Part shown: one piece after another, positions 15,317 to 23,878 of the stretch
Numbering within the stretch: position 1 is the stretch's first letter
Layout of the letters: each line of letters opens with the position of its first letter
Source of the DNA: Bizionia sp.
Lineage (GTDB): Bacteria; Bacteroidota; Bacteroidia; Flavobacteriales; Flavobacteriaceae
Direction: 5' to 3'
Length of the DNA stretch: 42,798 nt
Assembly (NCBI GenBank): GCA_020631395.1
Contig: JAHDHI010000040.1
Location: 1-42,798 of the forward strand
The notes under the pieces: model-generated
What the model saw: the letters and a program-made list of their open reading frames with translations, nothing else
Told to the model about the DNA's origin: nothing
Database searches by the model: none
Position numbers and translations under genes: made by a program

Positions 15317-17560
15317 ATGACAAGAAATAAAAAAAGGAAACCTTCACACAATAAGATTTCAAACCTTACAAATACGATTTTAAGTATTTTAAAAAAAGAT
15401 AGAAACCAATCGTACAATTATAAACAAATAGCAGCCAAACTTGGCGTAAACGATGCTAGTAGCAGAAATCAAATCATAAAGAAGTTAGCAGAACTAAAAT
15501 CCAAACAGGAGATTGAAGAAGTCGATCGTGGTAAATTCAAGATTGTTAACAATACAGAATACCATACTGGGATTTTCGATGCCACCCAAAAAGGATCTGG
15601 TTATGTGATTTGTGATGATTTCGAGGATGACATCTATATTGCTTCAAACAATGTAAACAAGGCATTGAATGGTGATGAGGTAGAATTATATGTTTACAAG
15701 CGTAGAAAAAGAGGAAAGCAAGAAGGTGAGATAACCAACATCATAAAAAGGGCAAAGAGTGAATATGTAGGTGTAATACAGATACATCCAAAAAACAACT
15801 ATGCCTTTGTGGTGGTAGATGGCAATAAAATGTACAAGGACATCTTTGTACCCATAAACAAGATAAACAAGGCTGAAGATGGAGACAAGGTGTTGGTATC
15901 ATTTGAAGATTGGCCTGAAAAATCAGATTCACCAAATGGTAGGGTACTCAAAGTTTTGGGAAAACCAGGAGAGCACAATACGGAAATCCATTCCATATTG
16001 GCAGATTACGGTTTACCTTATGAATTTCCACAGGAAGTTGAAGAATACGCCAATAACATAGATACTTCCATAAATGAAGAAGAAATAGCCAAAAGAAGAG
16101 ACATGCGTAAGGATTTGACCTTTACGATAGATCCTAAGGACGCGAAAGACTTCGACGATGCATTATCCTTCAAAGTATTGGATAATGGCTTATATGAGAT
16201 CGGAATACATATTGCGGACGTATCTCATTATTTAAAGGAAGGTACAGTTTTGGATGATGAAGCCTATGAAAGGGCAACATCCGTTTATTTGGTGGATAGG
16301 GTTGTACCCATGTTACCGGAAATACTTTCCAACAATGCATGCTCATTGAGACCTCACGAGGAGAAGTTTACCTTTTCGGCAGTGTTTCATCTCAATGACA
16401 AAGCAGAAATTAAAAAAGAATGGTATGGTAGAACGGTGACATATTCGGATGCCCGTTTCGCCTACGAAGAGGCGCAGGCCATCATAGAAAGCAATGTTTC
16501 TTTGAATAGTAGAGATATCGTCCAAAATATGGATAAGATAGACAATGGCATACCTAGTGAAGTCTCATTAACAGGCAAAGCCTACAAAGCAGCGCCAGAA
16601 GTTGCACAAGCTGTGTTAAAATTGGATGAGTTGGCGAAAAAAATGCGTGGCAAGCGTATGAGGTCTGGAGCGATTTCCTTCGATAAGGTTGAAGTGAAAT
16701 TCAATTTGGATGAAGATGCAAATCCAATAGGGGTCTTTTTCAAAACCAGCAAAGATGCCAATAAGTTGATTGAAGAATTCATGCTATTGGCAAACCGCAA
16801 GGTTTCAGAATTCATAGGAAAACAAAAGCCTGAAAAAACATTTGTATACAGAGTGCATGATGAACCAGATGAAAGTAAATTGGCTGCATTGCAAGGTGTT
16901 GTTTCCCAATTTGGACACAAGCTGAACTTTAAGGATAGAAAAAGCATAGCTTCTTCATTAAACCAACTATTGTCCGATGTAAATGGTAAAAAAGAACAAA
17001 ATTTGGTAGATACGCTAGCCATTAGAACAATGAGCAAAGCCGAATACACTACGGACAACATTGGGCACTATGGTTTGGCATTTGATTATTATAGCCATTT
17101 CACATCACCTATACGTCGTTATCCCGATGTTATGGCACATCGTTTGTTACAACGTTATTTGGATGGAGAAAAAACTGCTGATGCTCAAATTTTCGAAGAA
17201 AAATGCAAGCATTCAAGCAATATGGAATATCTAGCAACAAAGGCAGAAAGGGACTCCATTAAATACATGCAAATTCGTTTTATGCAAGATCACCAAGACG
17301 AAGAATTCGTCGGTGTTATTTCTGGTGTGACAGATTGGGGAATCTATGTGGAAATCATTTCCAACAAATGTGAAGGAATGGTAAGAACTAGGGACATAAA
17401 GGATGATTACTATGAATTTGACCAAGATCAATTTGCATTGATAGGTAAAGAAAACAAGAATATGTATCAATTGGGAGATGAGGTAGTTGTCAAGGTGAAA
17501 CAGGCAGATTTGGTAAAACGCCACTTGGATTTTGATTTAATAGGTAAAGCAGAAGAATAA
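15317..17560 (+). CDS. rnr: Ribonuclease R (3'-5' exoribonuclease)
   Basis: 747 residues, full length for RNase R. Order: an N-terminal Lys/Arg-rich helical and winged-helix part (about 1-80), cold-shock domains (about 85-220), the RNB catalytic domain (about 255-590) and a C-terminal S1 domain (about 655-745). The four metal-binding Asp are in place: D272, D278, D280 and D281 in IDPKDAKDFDDAL, with the same 6-2-1 spacing as RNase II. It degrades structured RNA and acts in rRNA and tmRNA quality control. It has its own promoter and a terminator right after the stop. Confidence 0.96.
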   Translation: MTRNKKRKPSHNKISNLTNTILSILKKDRNQSYNYKQIAAKLGVNDASSRNQIIKKLAELKSKQEIEEVDRGKFKIVNNTEYHTGIFDATQKGSGYVICDDFEDDIYIASNNVNKALNGDEVELYVYKRRKRGKQEGEITNIIKRAKSEYVGVIQIHPKNNYAFVVVDGNKMYKDIFVPINKINKAEDGDKVLVSFEDWPEKSDSPNGRVLKVLGKPGEHNTEIHSILADYGLPYEFPQEVEEYANNIDTSINEEEIAKRRDMRKDLTFTIDPKDAKDFDDALSFKVLDNGLYEIGIHIADVSHYLKEGTVLDDEAYERATSVYLVDRVVPMLPEILSNNACSLRPHEEKFTFSAVFHLNDKAEIKKEWYGRTVTYSDARFAYEEAQAIIESNVSLNSRDIVQNMDKIDNGIPSEVSLTGKAYKAAPEVAQAVLKLDELAKKMRGKRMRSGAISFDKVEVKFNLDEDANPIGVFFKTSKDANKLIEEFMLLANRKVSEFIGKQKPEKTFVYRVHDEPDESKLAALQGVVSQFGHKLNFKDRKSIASSLNQLLSDVNGKKEQNLVDTLAIRTMSKAEYTTDNIGHYGLAFDYYSHFTSPIRRYPDVMAHRLLQRYLDGEKTADAQIFEEKCKHSSNMEYLATKAERDSIKYMQIRFMQDHQDEEFVGVISGVTDWGIYVEIISNKCEGMVRTRDIKDDYYEFDQDQFALIGKENKNMYQLGDEVVVKVKQADLVKRHLDFDLIGKAEE

Positions 17561-17581
17561 TAGAAAACAATTTAAATGATG

Positions 17582-17620
17582 AACCTTGAATATGAAATAT
17601 ATTTTGTATTCAAGGTTTTT
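17582..17620 (+). terminator. Intrinsic terminator of rnr
   Basis: Stem AACCTTGAATA (17582-17592) with TATTCAAGGTT (17607-17617), perfect over 11 bp and ending in a T tract. It shows that the reading frame open from 17576 is not coding at its beginning and that the next gene starts further down. Confidence 0.85.
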
Positions 17621-17734
17621 TATGTTTGGAAGACTATAACTGATTCAAGTACGTTTAATATATGTGCTTCATTAAAATTTAGACCAAAGAGTAACAATTT
17701 GACCATTAAGGCTACTCATAAAGAAACTAAAAAT

Positions 17735-18064
17735 ATGATATTGACCACGACAAATTCGGTAGAAGGCTCAAGAATAGTTGAATACAAAGGTGTAGTAACA
17801 GGTATTTCCTATAATTCGAGTTATTCTCACAAAGGAAACAACATGTCTTTCAAGGATATGTTTAAAATGTCCAAATACTATGAGGCATATGCAGCAGGTT
17901 TGGAACAGATAAAAGAAGAAGCCTTTCAAAAGTTAAAGGACAATGCAGAAGCCTTAAACGCCAATGCTGTAGTTGGAATTAGTGTAGATGTAGAAGCTTT
18001 GGCCAATTCAAACACATTGATGGTTTCCGTTACAGGAACAGCAGTGAGCATAGCAAAGACATAG
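17735..18064 (+). CDS. YbjQ-like (UPF0145 / DUF74) protein
   Basis: 109 residues from the ATG at 17735. The frame is open from 17576, but that part overlaps the rnr terminator and does not look like the family. The start MILTTTNSVEGSRI, the middle VVTGISYN, the YYEAYAAGLEQIKEEAFQKL helix and the closing NANAVVGISVDVE strand match the YbjQ family, small soluble proteins that form pentameric rings and were once called heavy-metal-binding. The function is not established. Its own promoter is not clear; TACGTTTA near 17650 is a weak candidate. Confidence 0.85.
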   Translation: MILTTTNSVEGSRIVEYKGVVTGISYNSSYSHKGNNMSFKDMFKMSKYYEAYAAGLEQIKEEAFQKLKDNAEALNANAVVGISVDVEALANSNTLMVSVTGTAVSIAKT

Positions 18065-18174
18065 TTTTTGTTATTATTGTTCTTTTATTCATCCAATAGA
18101 TGATAGATATTTCAATTTAAACTGTAACAATTGAAAAAAAGATTGCTCTTTAATAGAAACAATAAAAAAACAAA

Positions 18175-18849
18175 ATGAAAACCATAGCAACGACATTACT
18201 ATTATTCATAACACTCACAACTTTTGCACAAAATCCAAAAGAGAAGAAGGTAGGATATTTTACAACAGTAAAAGTATTTGATCTAATACACATAAGTCTA
18301 GTCAAATCTAACGAAAACAAAGTCATCATTTCTGGAGATGATGTCGAAGATGTAGAGATAGTAAATAAAAATGGAATTTTGAAGGTTAGGATGAAATTCG
18401 ATAAGATATTTAACGGATCCAAGACATTCGTTGCAGTACATTATACGGATCTGAAGGTAATAGATGGAAATGAAGGTGCCAAGATCGTTGGAAATGAATT
18501 GATGGAACAAGATGAGATAGAATTAAAAGCACAAGAGGGAGCCATACTAAAAATTGGTTTGAATGTGGATAAGGTATCTATCAAGGCAATTTCTGGTGGG
18601 ATCATAGAAACCAGTGGAAAAGCAAATTCACAAACCATTGTCATAAATACTGGAGGTATATACGAAGGAAAGGAATTTGAAACTAAAAACACTTCTGTAA
18701 AAATAAGAACAGGAGGTGAAGCAGAAGTAAATACATCCGATGTAGTCGATGCAAAAGTGACAGCTGGAGGAAACATATATGTATATGGGAATCCAAGTAC
18801 CTTGAACAAGAACACGACATTTGGAGGTAGGATAAAACGTGTAAATTAA
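18175..18849 (+). CDS. GIN-domain (DUF2807) exported protein
   Basis: 224 residues with a signal peptide ending near residue 18 (TFAQ). The rest is repeated short beta strands with many Gly (ISGGIIETSG, VTAGGNIYVYG), as in the GIN/DUF2807 fold, a right-handed beta-helix common in Bacteroidetes envelopes. Family members contain putative auto-transporter-like beta domains but their role is unknown. It stands alone, with a terminator 28 bp after the stop. Confidence 0.85.
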   Translation: MKTIATTLLLFITLTTFAQNPKEKKVGYFTTVKVFDLIHISLVKSNENKVIISGDDVEDVEIVNKNGILKVRMKFDKIFNGSKTFVAVHYTDLKVIDGNEGAKIVGNELMEQDEIELKAQEGAILKIGLNVDKVSIKAISGGIIETSGKANSQTIVINTGGIYEGKEFETKNTSVKIRTGGEAEVNTSDVVDAKVTAGGNIYVYGNPSTLNKNTTFGGRIKRVN

Positions 18850-18876
18850 TTGTAGGAATTTATAGTTAACACATTT

Positions 18877-18908
18877 AAAGCTTTGGTTTTATTACTGAAG
18901 CTTTTTTT
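18877..18908 (+). terminator. Intrinsic terminator of the GIN-domain gene
   Basis: AAAGCTT (18877-18883) pairs with AAGCTTT (18898-18904), followed by a run of T to 18908. The loop is a long 14 bases, but the position fits. Confidence 0.6.
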
Positions 18909-19031
18909 GTGCGCATAACTTCTCAAACAGAAAATAAATTTACCGTACAATAGGAAAACTACTATTAAATATAAATTTGGATAACTGTTTTTAAATTATT
19001 TCTTTACTTTGTAACAAACCCACATTACAAT

Positions 19032-19727
19032 ATGTTTGATGATATTTTAGCAGCCATTCCTTTTGGTATCATATTGGCATTTACCATAGGACCTGTTTTT
19101 TTTGTGTTACTGGAAACCAGTGCCACAAAAGGCTTCAGGAGTGCTTTGATATTTGATATAGGTGTTATTTTGGCAGATGTAGTTTTTATATTGTTGGCAT
19201 ATTATAGTACCAACAATCTATTGGATAAGGTCAAGGACGACCCTAATTTTTTAATCTTTGGAGGTGTTTTGTTAATTGTCTATGGAATTATTTCCTTCTT
19301 AAAGACCTCTAAGTCGTTTAGATCCATTGTAAAGGAATACCATAGGGTAGAAATACAAAAAGAGTATTGGAAACTATTCGTCAAAGGGTTTTTACTTAAT
19401 TTCATAAACATTGGGGTCTTGATTGGGTGGCTTGGATTCATGGTTATAGGAAACTCCATTACAACCTCTAAAAATGGCGTTGTCATCTTCATATCTACTA
19501 TGCTGGTAAGTTATTTTCTTACGGACATAGTAAAGATTCTTGCAGCAAAAAGATTGAGAAACAAGCTTACACCTAGACGTATTTTCAAAACCAAGAAAAT
19601 TGTTGCCCTATTCATTTTAGGATTTGGAATATTGTTGCTTACCCAAGGGTTGTTTCCTGATGCGTATGAAAAAAACAAGGAAAAACTAGAAAAGATAAAC
19701 CCCATAAAAGACAAACTAGGTGACTAG
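19032..19727 (+). CDS. LysE-family membrane exporter
   Basis: 231 residues with about six hydrophobic segments. The LysE signature lies in the first helix and loop: a GPVFF motif (residues 17-21) and the conserved T-KGF-RSAL segment (about 32-40). Family members export amino acids or related small molecules; the substrate cannot be told from sequence. The C-terminal about 25 residues are charged and cytoplasmic. A 7-base TACTTTG near 19002, one base short of the usual -7 element, may be its promoter. Its stop overlaps the GTG of the small broken gene that follows, so the two were probably coupled. Confidence 0.88.
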   Translation: MFDDILAAIPFGIILAFTIGPVFFVLLETSATKGFRSALIFDIGVILADVVFILLAYYSTNNLLDKVKDDPNFLIFGGVLLIVYGIISFLKTSKSFRSIVKEYHRVEIQKEYWKLFVKGFLLNFINIGVLIGWLGFMVIGNSITTSKNGVVIFISTMLVSYFLTDIVKILAAKRLRNKLTPRRIFKTKKIVALFILGFGILLLTQGLFPDAYEKNKEKLEKINPIKDKLGD

Positions 19728-19892
19728 ACTTAGGCGTAAAGCATTGACGTTGCCAATAAGGGTGACTTTGGTTTTCATTGTCATTGGATTCTTGTTTAAA
19801 ATACAACATTGGACATATGGGCCATATTAATCTCTTTTGGTTTAATTCTATTGACTATGATGTTGTTGGTAGATTATTTCATCACAGAATGA
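19720..19892 (+). pseudogene. Small two-helix membrane protein gene, broken by a one-base deletion
   Basis: From a GTG overlapping the LysE stop, 36 codons encode a basic start, then VTLVFIVIGFLFKIQHWTYG, and stop at TAA 19828-19830. The downstream frame (1 base off) continues with a hydrophobic helix, LISFGLILLTMMLLV, and DYFITE before TGA at 19890-19892. Adding one T in TATTA near 19827 joins both into one 57-residue protein with two membrane helices and a KIQHW turn. Such short KI-HW proteins look like the membrane part of GldL-type gliding proteins, but I cannot name it. It could be a real mutation or a sequencing error. Confidence 0.55.
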
Positions 19893-19918
19893 GCAACTAT
19901 TAAAATAAAAAGGCATTG

Positions 19919-21070
19919 ATGACTACCCATACTTTATTTGCTGTAATCGTCTTTATCACATGTTATGTAATGGCCTATGTTATTAACATTGCATATAAAT
20001 TAAAGCCAAAATCGAATAGATACGACAGCATAGACGGTTTGAGAGGTTTTTTGGGAGTCGGTGTATTTATTCATCACATTAGCATATGGTATGTCTTTGT
20101 CCAAACAGGAACCTGGGAATTGCCTAAATCCAATCTTTATGTTCAGCTGGGACAGACGAGTGTCTCTTTGTTTTTCATGATTTCCAGCTTTTTGTTCATA
20201 AGCAAACTTTTGAATTCGAAAGAAGGTTTCAATTGGAAGAGATTCTATGCTTCTAGATTATTGAGGTTGGGTCCTTTGTATTTATTGAGTTTGTTGTTTC
20301 TCTTCTTGTGCGTCATGGAAATTAGCAATTGGAAATTGATGGTGGATTTCAATGCATTTGCAATTAGTATTTTAAAATGGATAGGGTTTACCATATTTGG
20401 TGAGCCTATAATAAACAATGTACATCTTACACCTTACATAAATGGGGTAGTTTGGTCGCTTCCTTACGAATGGTTGCTGTACCTTAGTTTACCTGTGTTT
20501 TCAATATTCATATCACAAAGGAAACCCTCCGTAGCTATTGTAATAATCAGTTTGTCGTTTATTGTGGTGTTCAGTATTTTTCACGGTTATGGTTATCATC
20601 ATTTGTTATCTTTTTTAGGTGGAGCAATTGCCCCATTCATTAAAAAATACAATAAGCGAAAATTGAATTTTGATAACATTTATTTTAGCATTTTGGTTTT
20701 GTTATGCTTGATTTTAATCGTTCAATTCCAAAATTCCTATTCAATACTTTGCAAGTTGATTATTTCTATTGCCTTTACTATCATTGCATTGGGTAATAAT
20801 ATTTTTGGAATTTTAAAGAATGTTACCTTTAAATTTTTAGGGGAAATAAGCTATAGCACCTACTTGTTGCATTGCATCATTCTATTTGTGATTGGGTATT
20901 ATGTCATAGGTATGGAAACGATGAGAAGTTTTTCTGAAAGTGAATATTGTCTGTTGATGCTCTTGGTTTCTCCAATGGTGGTTTTTATTAGTTTTCTTTC
21001 TTTTTATTGGGTTGAAAGACCTTTTATGGAGCTTTCAAAAAAGAGATTTAAAACAAAAACCTCCAAGTAG
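19919..21070 (+). CDS. Membrane acyltransferase (acyltransferase family 3)
   Basis: 383 residues from the ATG at 19919; a TTG directly before it is less likely. It has about ten hydrophobic segments. The family start motif is present after the first helix: RYDSIDGLRG, then GVFIHH, whose His is the proposed catalytic residue (about residue 48). Members transfer acyl groups to sugars, lipopolysaccharide or peptidoglycan from the inner membrane. No glycan-synthesis genes are next to it, so the acceptor is unknown. The C-terminus ends in a WVERPF motif common to the family. Confidence 0.88.
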   Translation: MTTHTLFAVIVFITCYVMAYVINIAYKLKPKSNRYDSIDGLRGFLGVGVFIHHISIWYVFVQTGTWELPKSNLYVQLGQTSVSLFFMISSFLFISKLLNSKEGFNWKRFYASRLLRLGPLYLLSLLFLFLCVMEISNWKLMVDFNAFAISILKWIGFTIFGEPIINNVHLTPYINGVVWSLPYEWLLYLSLPVFSIFISQRKPSVAIVIISLSFIVVFSIFHGYGYHHLLSFLGGAIAPFIKKYNKRKLNFDNIYFSILVLLCLILIVQFQNSYSILCKLIISIAFTIIALGNNIFGILKNVTFKFLGEISYSTYLLHCIILFVIGYYVIGMETMRSFSESEYCLLMLLVSPMVVFISFLSFYWVERPFMELSKKRFKTKTSK

Positions 21071-21083
21071 GACTTGAAGGTTT

Positions 21084-21157
21084 TGGAGGCGTCGAGCGGA
21101 TTCGAACCGCTGTACAAGGTTTTGCAGACCTCTGCCTAGCCACTCGGCCACGACGCC
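21084..21157 (-). tRNA. tRNA-Cys (anticodon GCA)
   Basis: On the minus strand the acceptor arms GGCGTCG (21157-21151) and CGACGCC (21094-21088) pair perfectly. The T arm has GGTTCGAATCC. The anticodon GCA lies at 21125-21123 in the loop CTGCAAA. The discriminator is U (21087), the Cys identity base, and CCA is encoded (21086-21084). Confidence 0.97.
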
Positions 21158-21217
21158 ATAATTTCGTTTTTAAGTTAACGAGAAGGCAAATGTAAAAAAA
21201 ATTAAGCTTTTACACTA

Positions 21218-21586
21218 TTACTCGTTGTTTTTTCTTTTTTGATTCATTTCAATGGTTACCATTTCCACGTCGCCACCAATGGGAGGGTTTATCTTGCTTA
21301 CAGCAATGGTGGCATTGGTAACTAATTTATCTTCAGAGAAGATACGATTTAAAATGCGTTTTGCGACAGTTTCCAAAAGTGCGCTAGGTATGGCCATTTC
21401 TTCAACTACAATTTTATTTAAAAAAACATAGTCTACAGTGTCCTTCAAGGAATCGGTGGTGGCGCTTTTTTGCAAATCGGCCTTGACTTTCAAATCTACA
21501 CGATAATCGCTACCAATCTTTGTTTCTTCTTTTAAACATCCATGGTAAGCATACACACGGATGTTCTCAACTTTTATAATTCCCAT
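21218..21586 (-). CDS. folB: Dihydroneopterin aldolase
   Basis: 122 residues, the usual length. It converts dihydroneopterin to hydroxymethyl-dihydropterin in folate synthesis. Family marks are YAYHGCLKEE (about 12-21), DYVFLNKIV (about 52-60), the LLETVAKRI helix (about 70-78) and KINPPIGGDVE (about 98-108), with the conserved Lys. It reads away from the AraC gene (61 bp apart) and towards tRNA-Cys. Confidence 0.94.
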   Translation of the reverse strand: MGIIKVENIRVYAYHGCLKEETKIGSDYRVDLKVKADLQKSATTDSLKDTVDYVFLNKIVVEEMAIPSALLETVAKRILNRIFSEDKLVTNATIAVSKINPPIGGDVEMVTIEMNQKRKNNE

Positions 21587-21647
21587 TAATATATTTTATA
21601 CGCGCAAAGTTATCTAAAAAGATAGTATTTTTAACAAAATACTTTTA

Positions 21648-22715
21648 ATGAATTTAGAGCTTTCTCTTATTTCCATAATAGATGTATTATCAGTTTCGAC
21701 GGCTTTAATGTTGGGTTTTTTGTTTTTAACGGTGAAATCGAACAATAAAAGAGCCAATCTATTTTTAGGGTTGTTTTTATGGAGCTTGACCATAGAGATA
21801 CTAGGAACGGTATCACAAGGCTTTTCTGAAGAATTCAATATAGGTCAATCGACTGTTTTATTTACTATTCCACTATTGTTATTGTATGTGAATCAGACAG
21901 TAAACAATACACAGAAAAAATGGTATGCATTGTTGTTCATTCCAGGGGTTTCAATTAATGTGTTGGATTATTTGGGAGCGGATATGGAAATCTTTGTGTT
22001 TTTTGACTACATATTCAACATTTCAATATTGGTTTACATATTGAAAATACTAAAAAAACACAAAGACAATGTGAGTAATTTCTATTCAGATTTGGAACAC
22101 AAGACACTCTCATGGATAAAAACCATAGCATACATCTATTTGGGTTTTCATCTATTGTGGATAATAGAAGACATCGTAAGCATTAAAAATGAGGATATCA
22201 TTGAACATTTTGCAGATTTATCGTCCATTCTCACTTTTTTCATGGTGTATTGGATTGGTTACAATGGATTTTCCCAATCGGAAATATTTAAAAATAAATT
22301 ATTTGTTGTCATTGAAAAAGAAAAAATCTCAGAGAATGAAACGAACGATGCCTTTGATAAAAGAAAAAAAGAATTCATGAGGTTGAAGGAAAGAATAGAA
22401 ACCGAAAAACTATATACGAATAGAGAATTGAATCTACGAAATCTATCCGAAACACTCCAGATAAGAGAAAGAGAACTTTCTAAACTTATAAATGAGCACA
22501 CAAAAAACAATTTTTATCAATTTATAAATGGCTTTAGGGTGACCGAATTCAAAAAACTGTTGAATTCTCCCAAAGCAAAGCAATTATCCATATTGGGGTT
22601 GTCTGAGGAAGCTGGTTTTTCTTCAAAATCAACTTTTTATGCAGCTTTCAAGACATTGGAAGGGATCACACCAAAACAGTATGAATCGTCTCTGAAAACG
22701 TCCGACTGCAAGTAG
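21648..22715 (+). CDS. AraC-type regulator with N-terminal membrane domain
   Basis: 355 residues. The first about 215 residues contain some seven hydrophobic segments separated by short loops, then a coiled Lys/Glu-rich linker (about 220-255). The C-terminal about 100 residues are an AraC/XylS double helix-turn-helix (LRNLSETLQIRERELSKLIN, then LGLSEEAGFSSKSTFY and the closing TPKQYE). Such membrane-tethered AraC regulators are common in Flavobacteria and sense unknown ligands. The two lipoprotein genes that follow in the same direction are plausible targets, but this is inference. Confidence 0.88.
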   Translation: MNLELSLISIIDVLSVSTALMLGFLFLTVKSNNKRANLFLGLFLWSLTIEILGTVSQGFSEEFNIGQSTVLFTIPLLLLYVNQTVNNTQKKWYALLFIPGVSINVLDYLGADMEIFVFFDYIFNISILVYILKILKKHKDNVSNFYSDLEHKTLSWIKTIAYIYLGFHLLWIIEDIVSIKNEDIIEHFADLSSILTFFMVYWIGYNGFSQSEIFKNKLFVVIEKEKISENETNDAFDKRKKEFMRLKERIETEKLYTNRELNLRNLSETLQIRERELSKLINEHTKNNFYQFINGFRVTEFKKLLNSPKAKQLSILGLSEEAGFSSKSTFYAAFKTLEGITPKQYESSLKTSDCK

Positions 22716-22721
22716 TCGGAC
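22700..22721. repeat. Perfect inverted repeat at the end of the AraC gene
   Basis: GTCCGACT (22700-22707) and AGTCGGAC (22714-22721) flank the 6-base loop GCAAGT and overlap the stop codon. It is GC-rich for this genome but lacks a T tract, so it may slow decay, act as a weak terminator or serve as an operator. Confidence 0.4.
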
Positions 22722-22806
22722 ATATCTACACAAATAAATTTTAGCATTGGCCGTTATTTTGCTGATCTATAGCGATAAGACGAACAATAACATAAAATTT
22801 ATAATC

Positions 22807-23682
22807 ATGAAGAATTTTTTTTCTAAGTCAATGGTGCTATTAACCATTACGACACTAATAAGCTGCACTTCTTGTTCAAAGGACGATGATGCAACTACAA
22901 ATCCATCTAACGGAGGAACGATTGATCCAGGAAACGATCCAAATTTCACAATAACAGCAAACAACGACGCTGGCTATGGAGGCTTCAATAGAAAAGTAGA
23001 GGTTTTCGGCATTCCCATCTATGCTGTAGCGACTGTCGAGGACAACAAGTTGCTGCATGCGGCAAACTTAATGGCTCAATACTTGGACAATGATGAAGAT
23101 GAGGTAGTAGATAACCCAACGGTTTTGACGGCTATGAAAGCTAACAATGCTTTTTTGTTCATGTGGAAAAATGAATCAGACATGGATAACATAGAACCAC
23201 CAAATGATGCTGAAGGACAAGATTTGGGAAATGATGAGACCATCCCAACTTGGCATTCAAATGGACATATTGGTGAGTTTGATGCTGCCTTGGAAGAGGT
23301 TTGGCACATTATTACACATGCAGGTTATGCTAGTGCTTATCCTACTGTTTTTGGAGAAGGGGCAGGAAGCTCTTTAAGCAATGCAATGGACATTGCGAGA
23401 GGAGGTAATTTCATAACGATACCTAACCCATATCCGGATGAAGCGTGGTATACCTATTATGATGCCACTTGTGATTACAATTGCATGAATACAGAATACA
23501 TTTATTGGGCAATGAGTTCCATATTAGGAGCTCAAGAAAATCGTTTGGATGAAATTAGCCAAGAATGGGACTTAAACACAAATGCCTTGATGCAAAGTAC
23601 AGATACTGCCGCATATGGTTTGCTAACAGATCCACAATATAAATTTCCAACAGTATTGCCAGATGGAAGCTATAGACAATAA
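22807..23682 (+). CDS. Lipoprotein of unknown function with conserved E-x3-H-x3-H motif
   Basis: 291 residues from the ATG at 22807; the frame is open from 22747 but that part is not signal-like. A lipoprotein signal peptide ends at LISC or CTSC, followed by an acidic SKDDD stretch, the Bacteroidetes pattern for export to the cell surface. The mature part contains a motif, EEVWHIITHAGY (about residues 163-174), with one Glu and two His spaced as in some metal sites, and a later pair of Cys in DATCDYNCMN. I do not recognise a named family. It could be a metal-dependent hydrolase, but this is not shown. It lies between the AraC regulator and an S41 lipoprotein. Confidence 0.75.
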   Translation: MKNFFSKSMVLLTITTLISCTSCSKDDDATTNPSNGGTIDPGNDPNFTITANNDAGYGGFNRKVEVFGIPIYAVATVEDNKLLHAANLMAQYLDNDEDEVVDNPTVLTAMKANNAFLFMWKNESDMDNIEPPNDAEGQDLGNDETIPTWHSNGHIGEFDAALEEVWHIITHAGYASAYPTVFGEGAGSSLSNAMDIARGGNFITIPNPYPDEAWYTYYDATCDYNCMNTEYIYWAMSSILGAQENRLDEISQEWDLNTNALMQSTDTAAYGLLTDPQYKFPTVLPDGSYRQ

Positions 23683-23878
23683 ATGACTTTAGTGTTGTGG
23701 GTTGTTGATTTCTTTTTGAATTGGTTAGCAGCCCAACTACCACAATTTCAAATAAAAATAGAACGATTAATATAACATTGAATTTAACAATGTGGAGGCT
23801 TAATTGCCAATACTTGCATAAGAGCAAAGATGGTCTCTTGTTTCAGTCAATTAAAAACAAACCTTAAAAACATAATTT

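Noticed and set aside
17576-17734. N-terminal extension of the YbjQ-like gene
   Set aside because: It contains the rnr terminator hairpin and has no family similarity; the ATG at 17735 fits.
15097-18993. 15-base word GGATAACTGTTTTTA shared between the origin region (15097-15111) and the LysE upstream region (18979-18993)
   Set aside because: One chance 15-mer match is expected in 42 kb of AT-rich DNA, and the second copy does not form a DnaA box.
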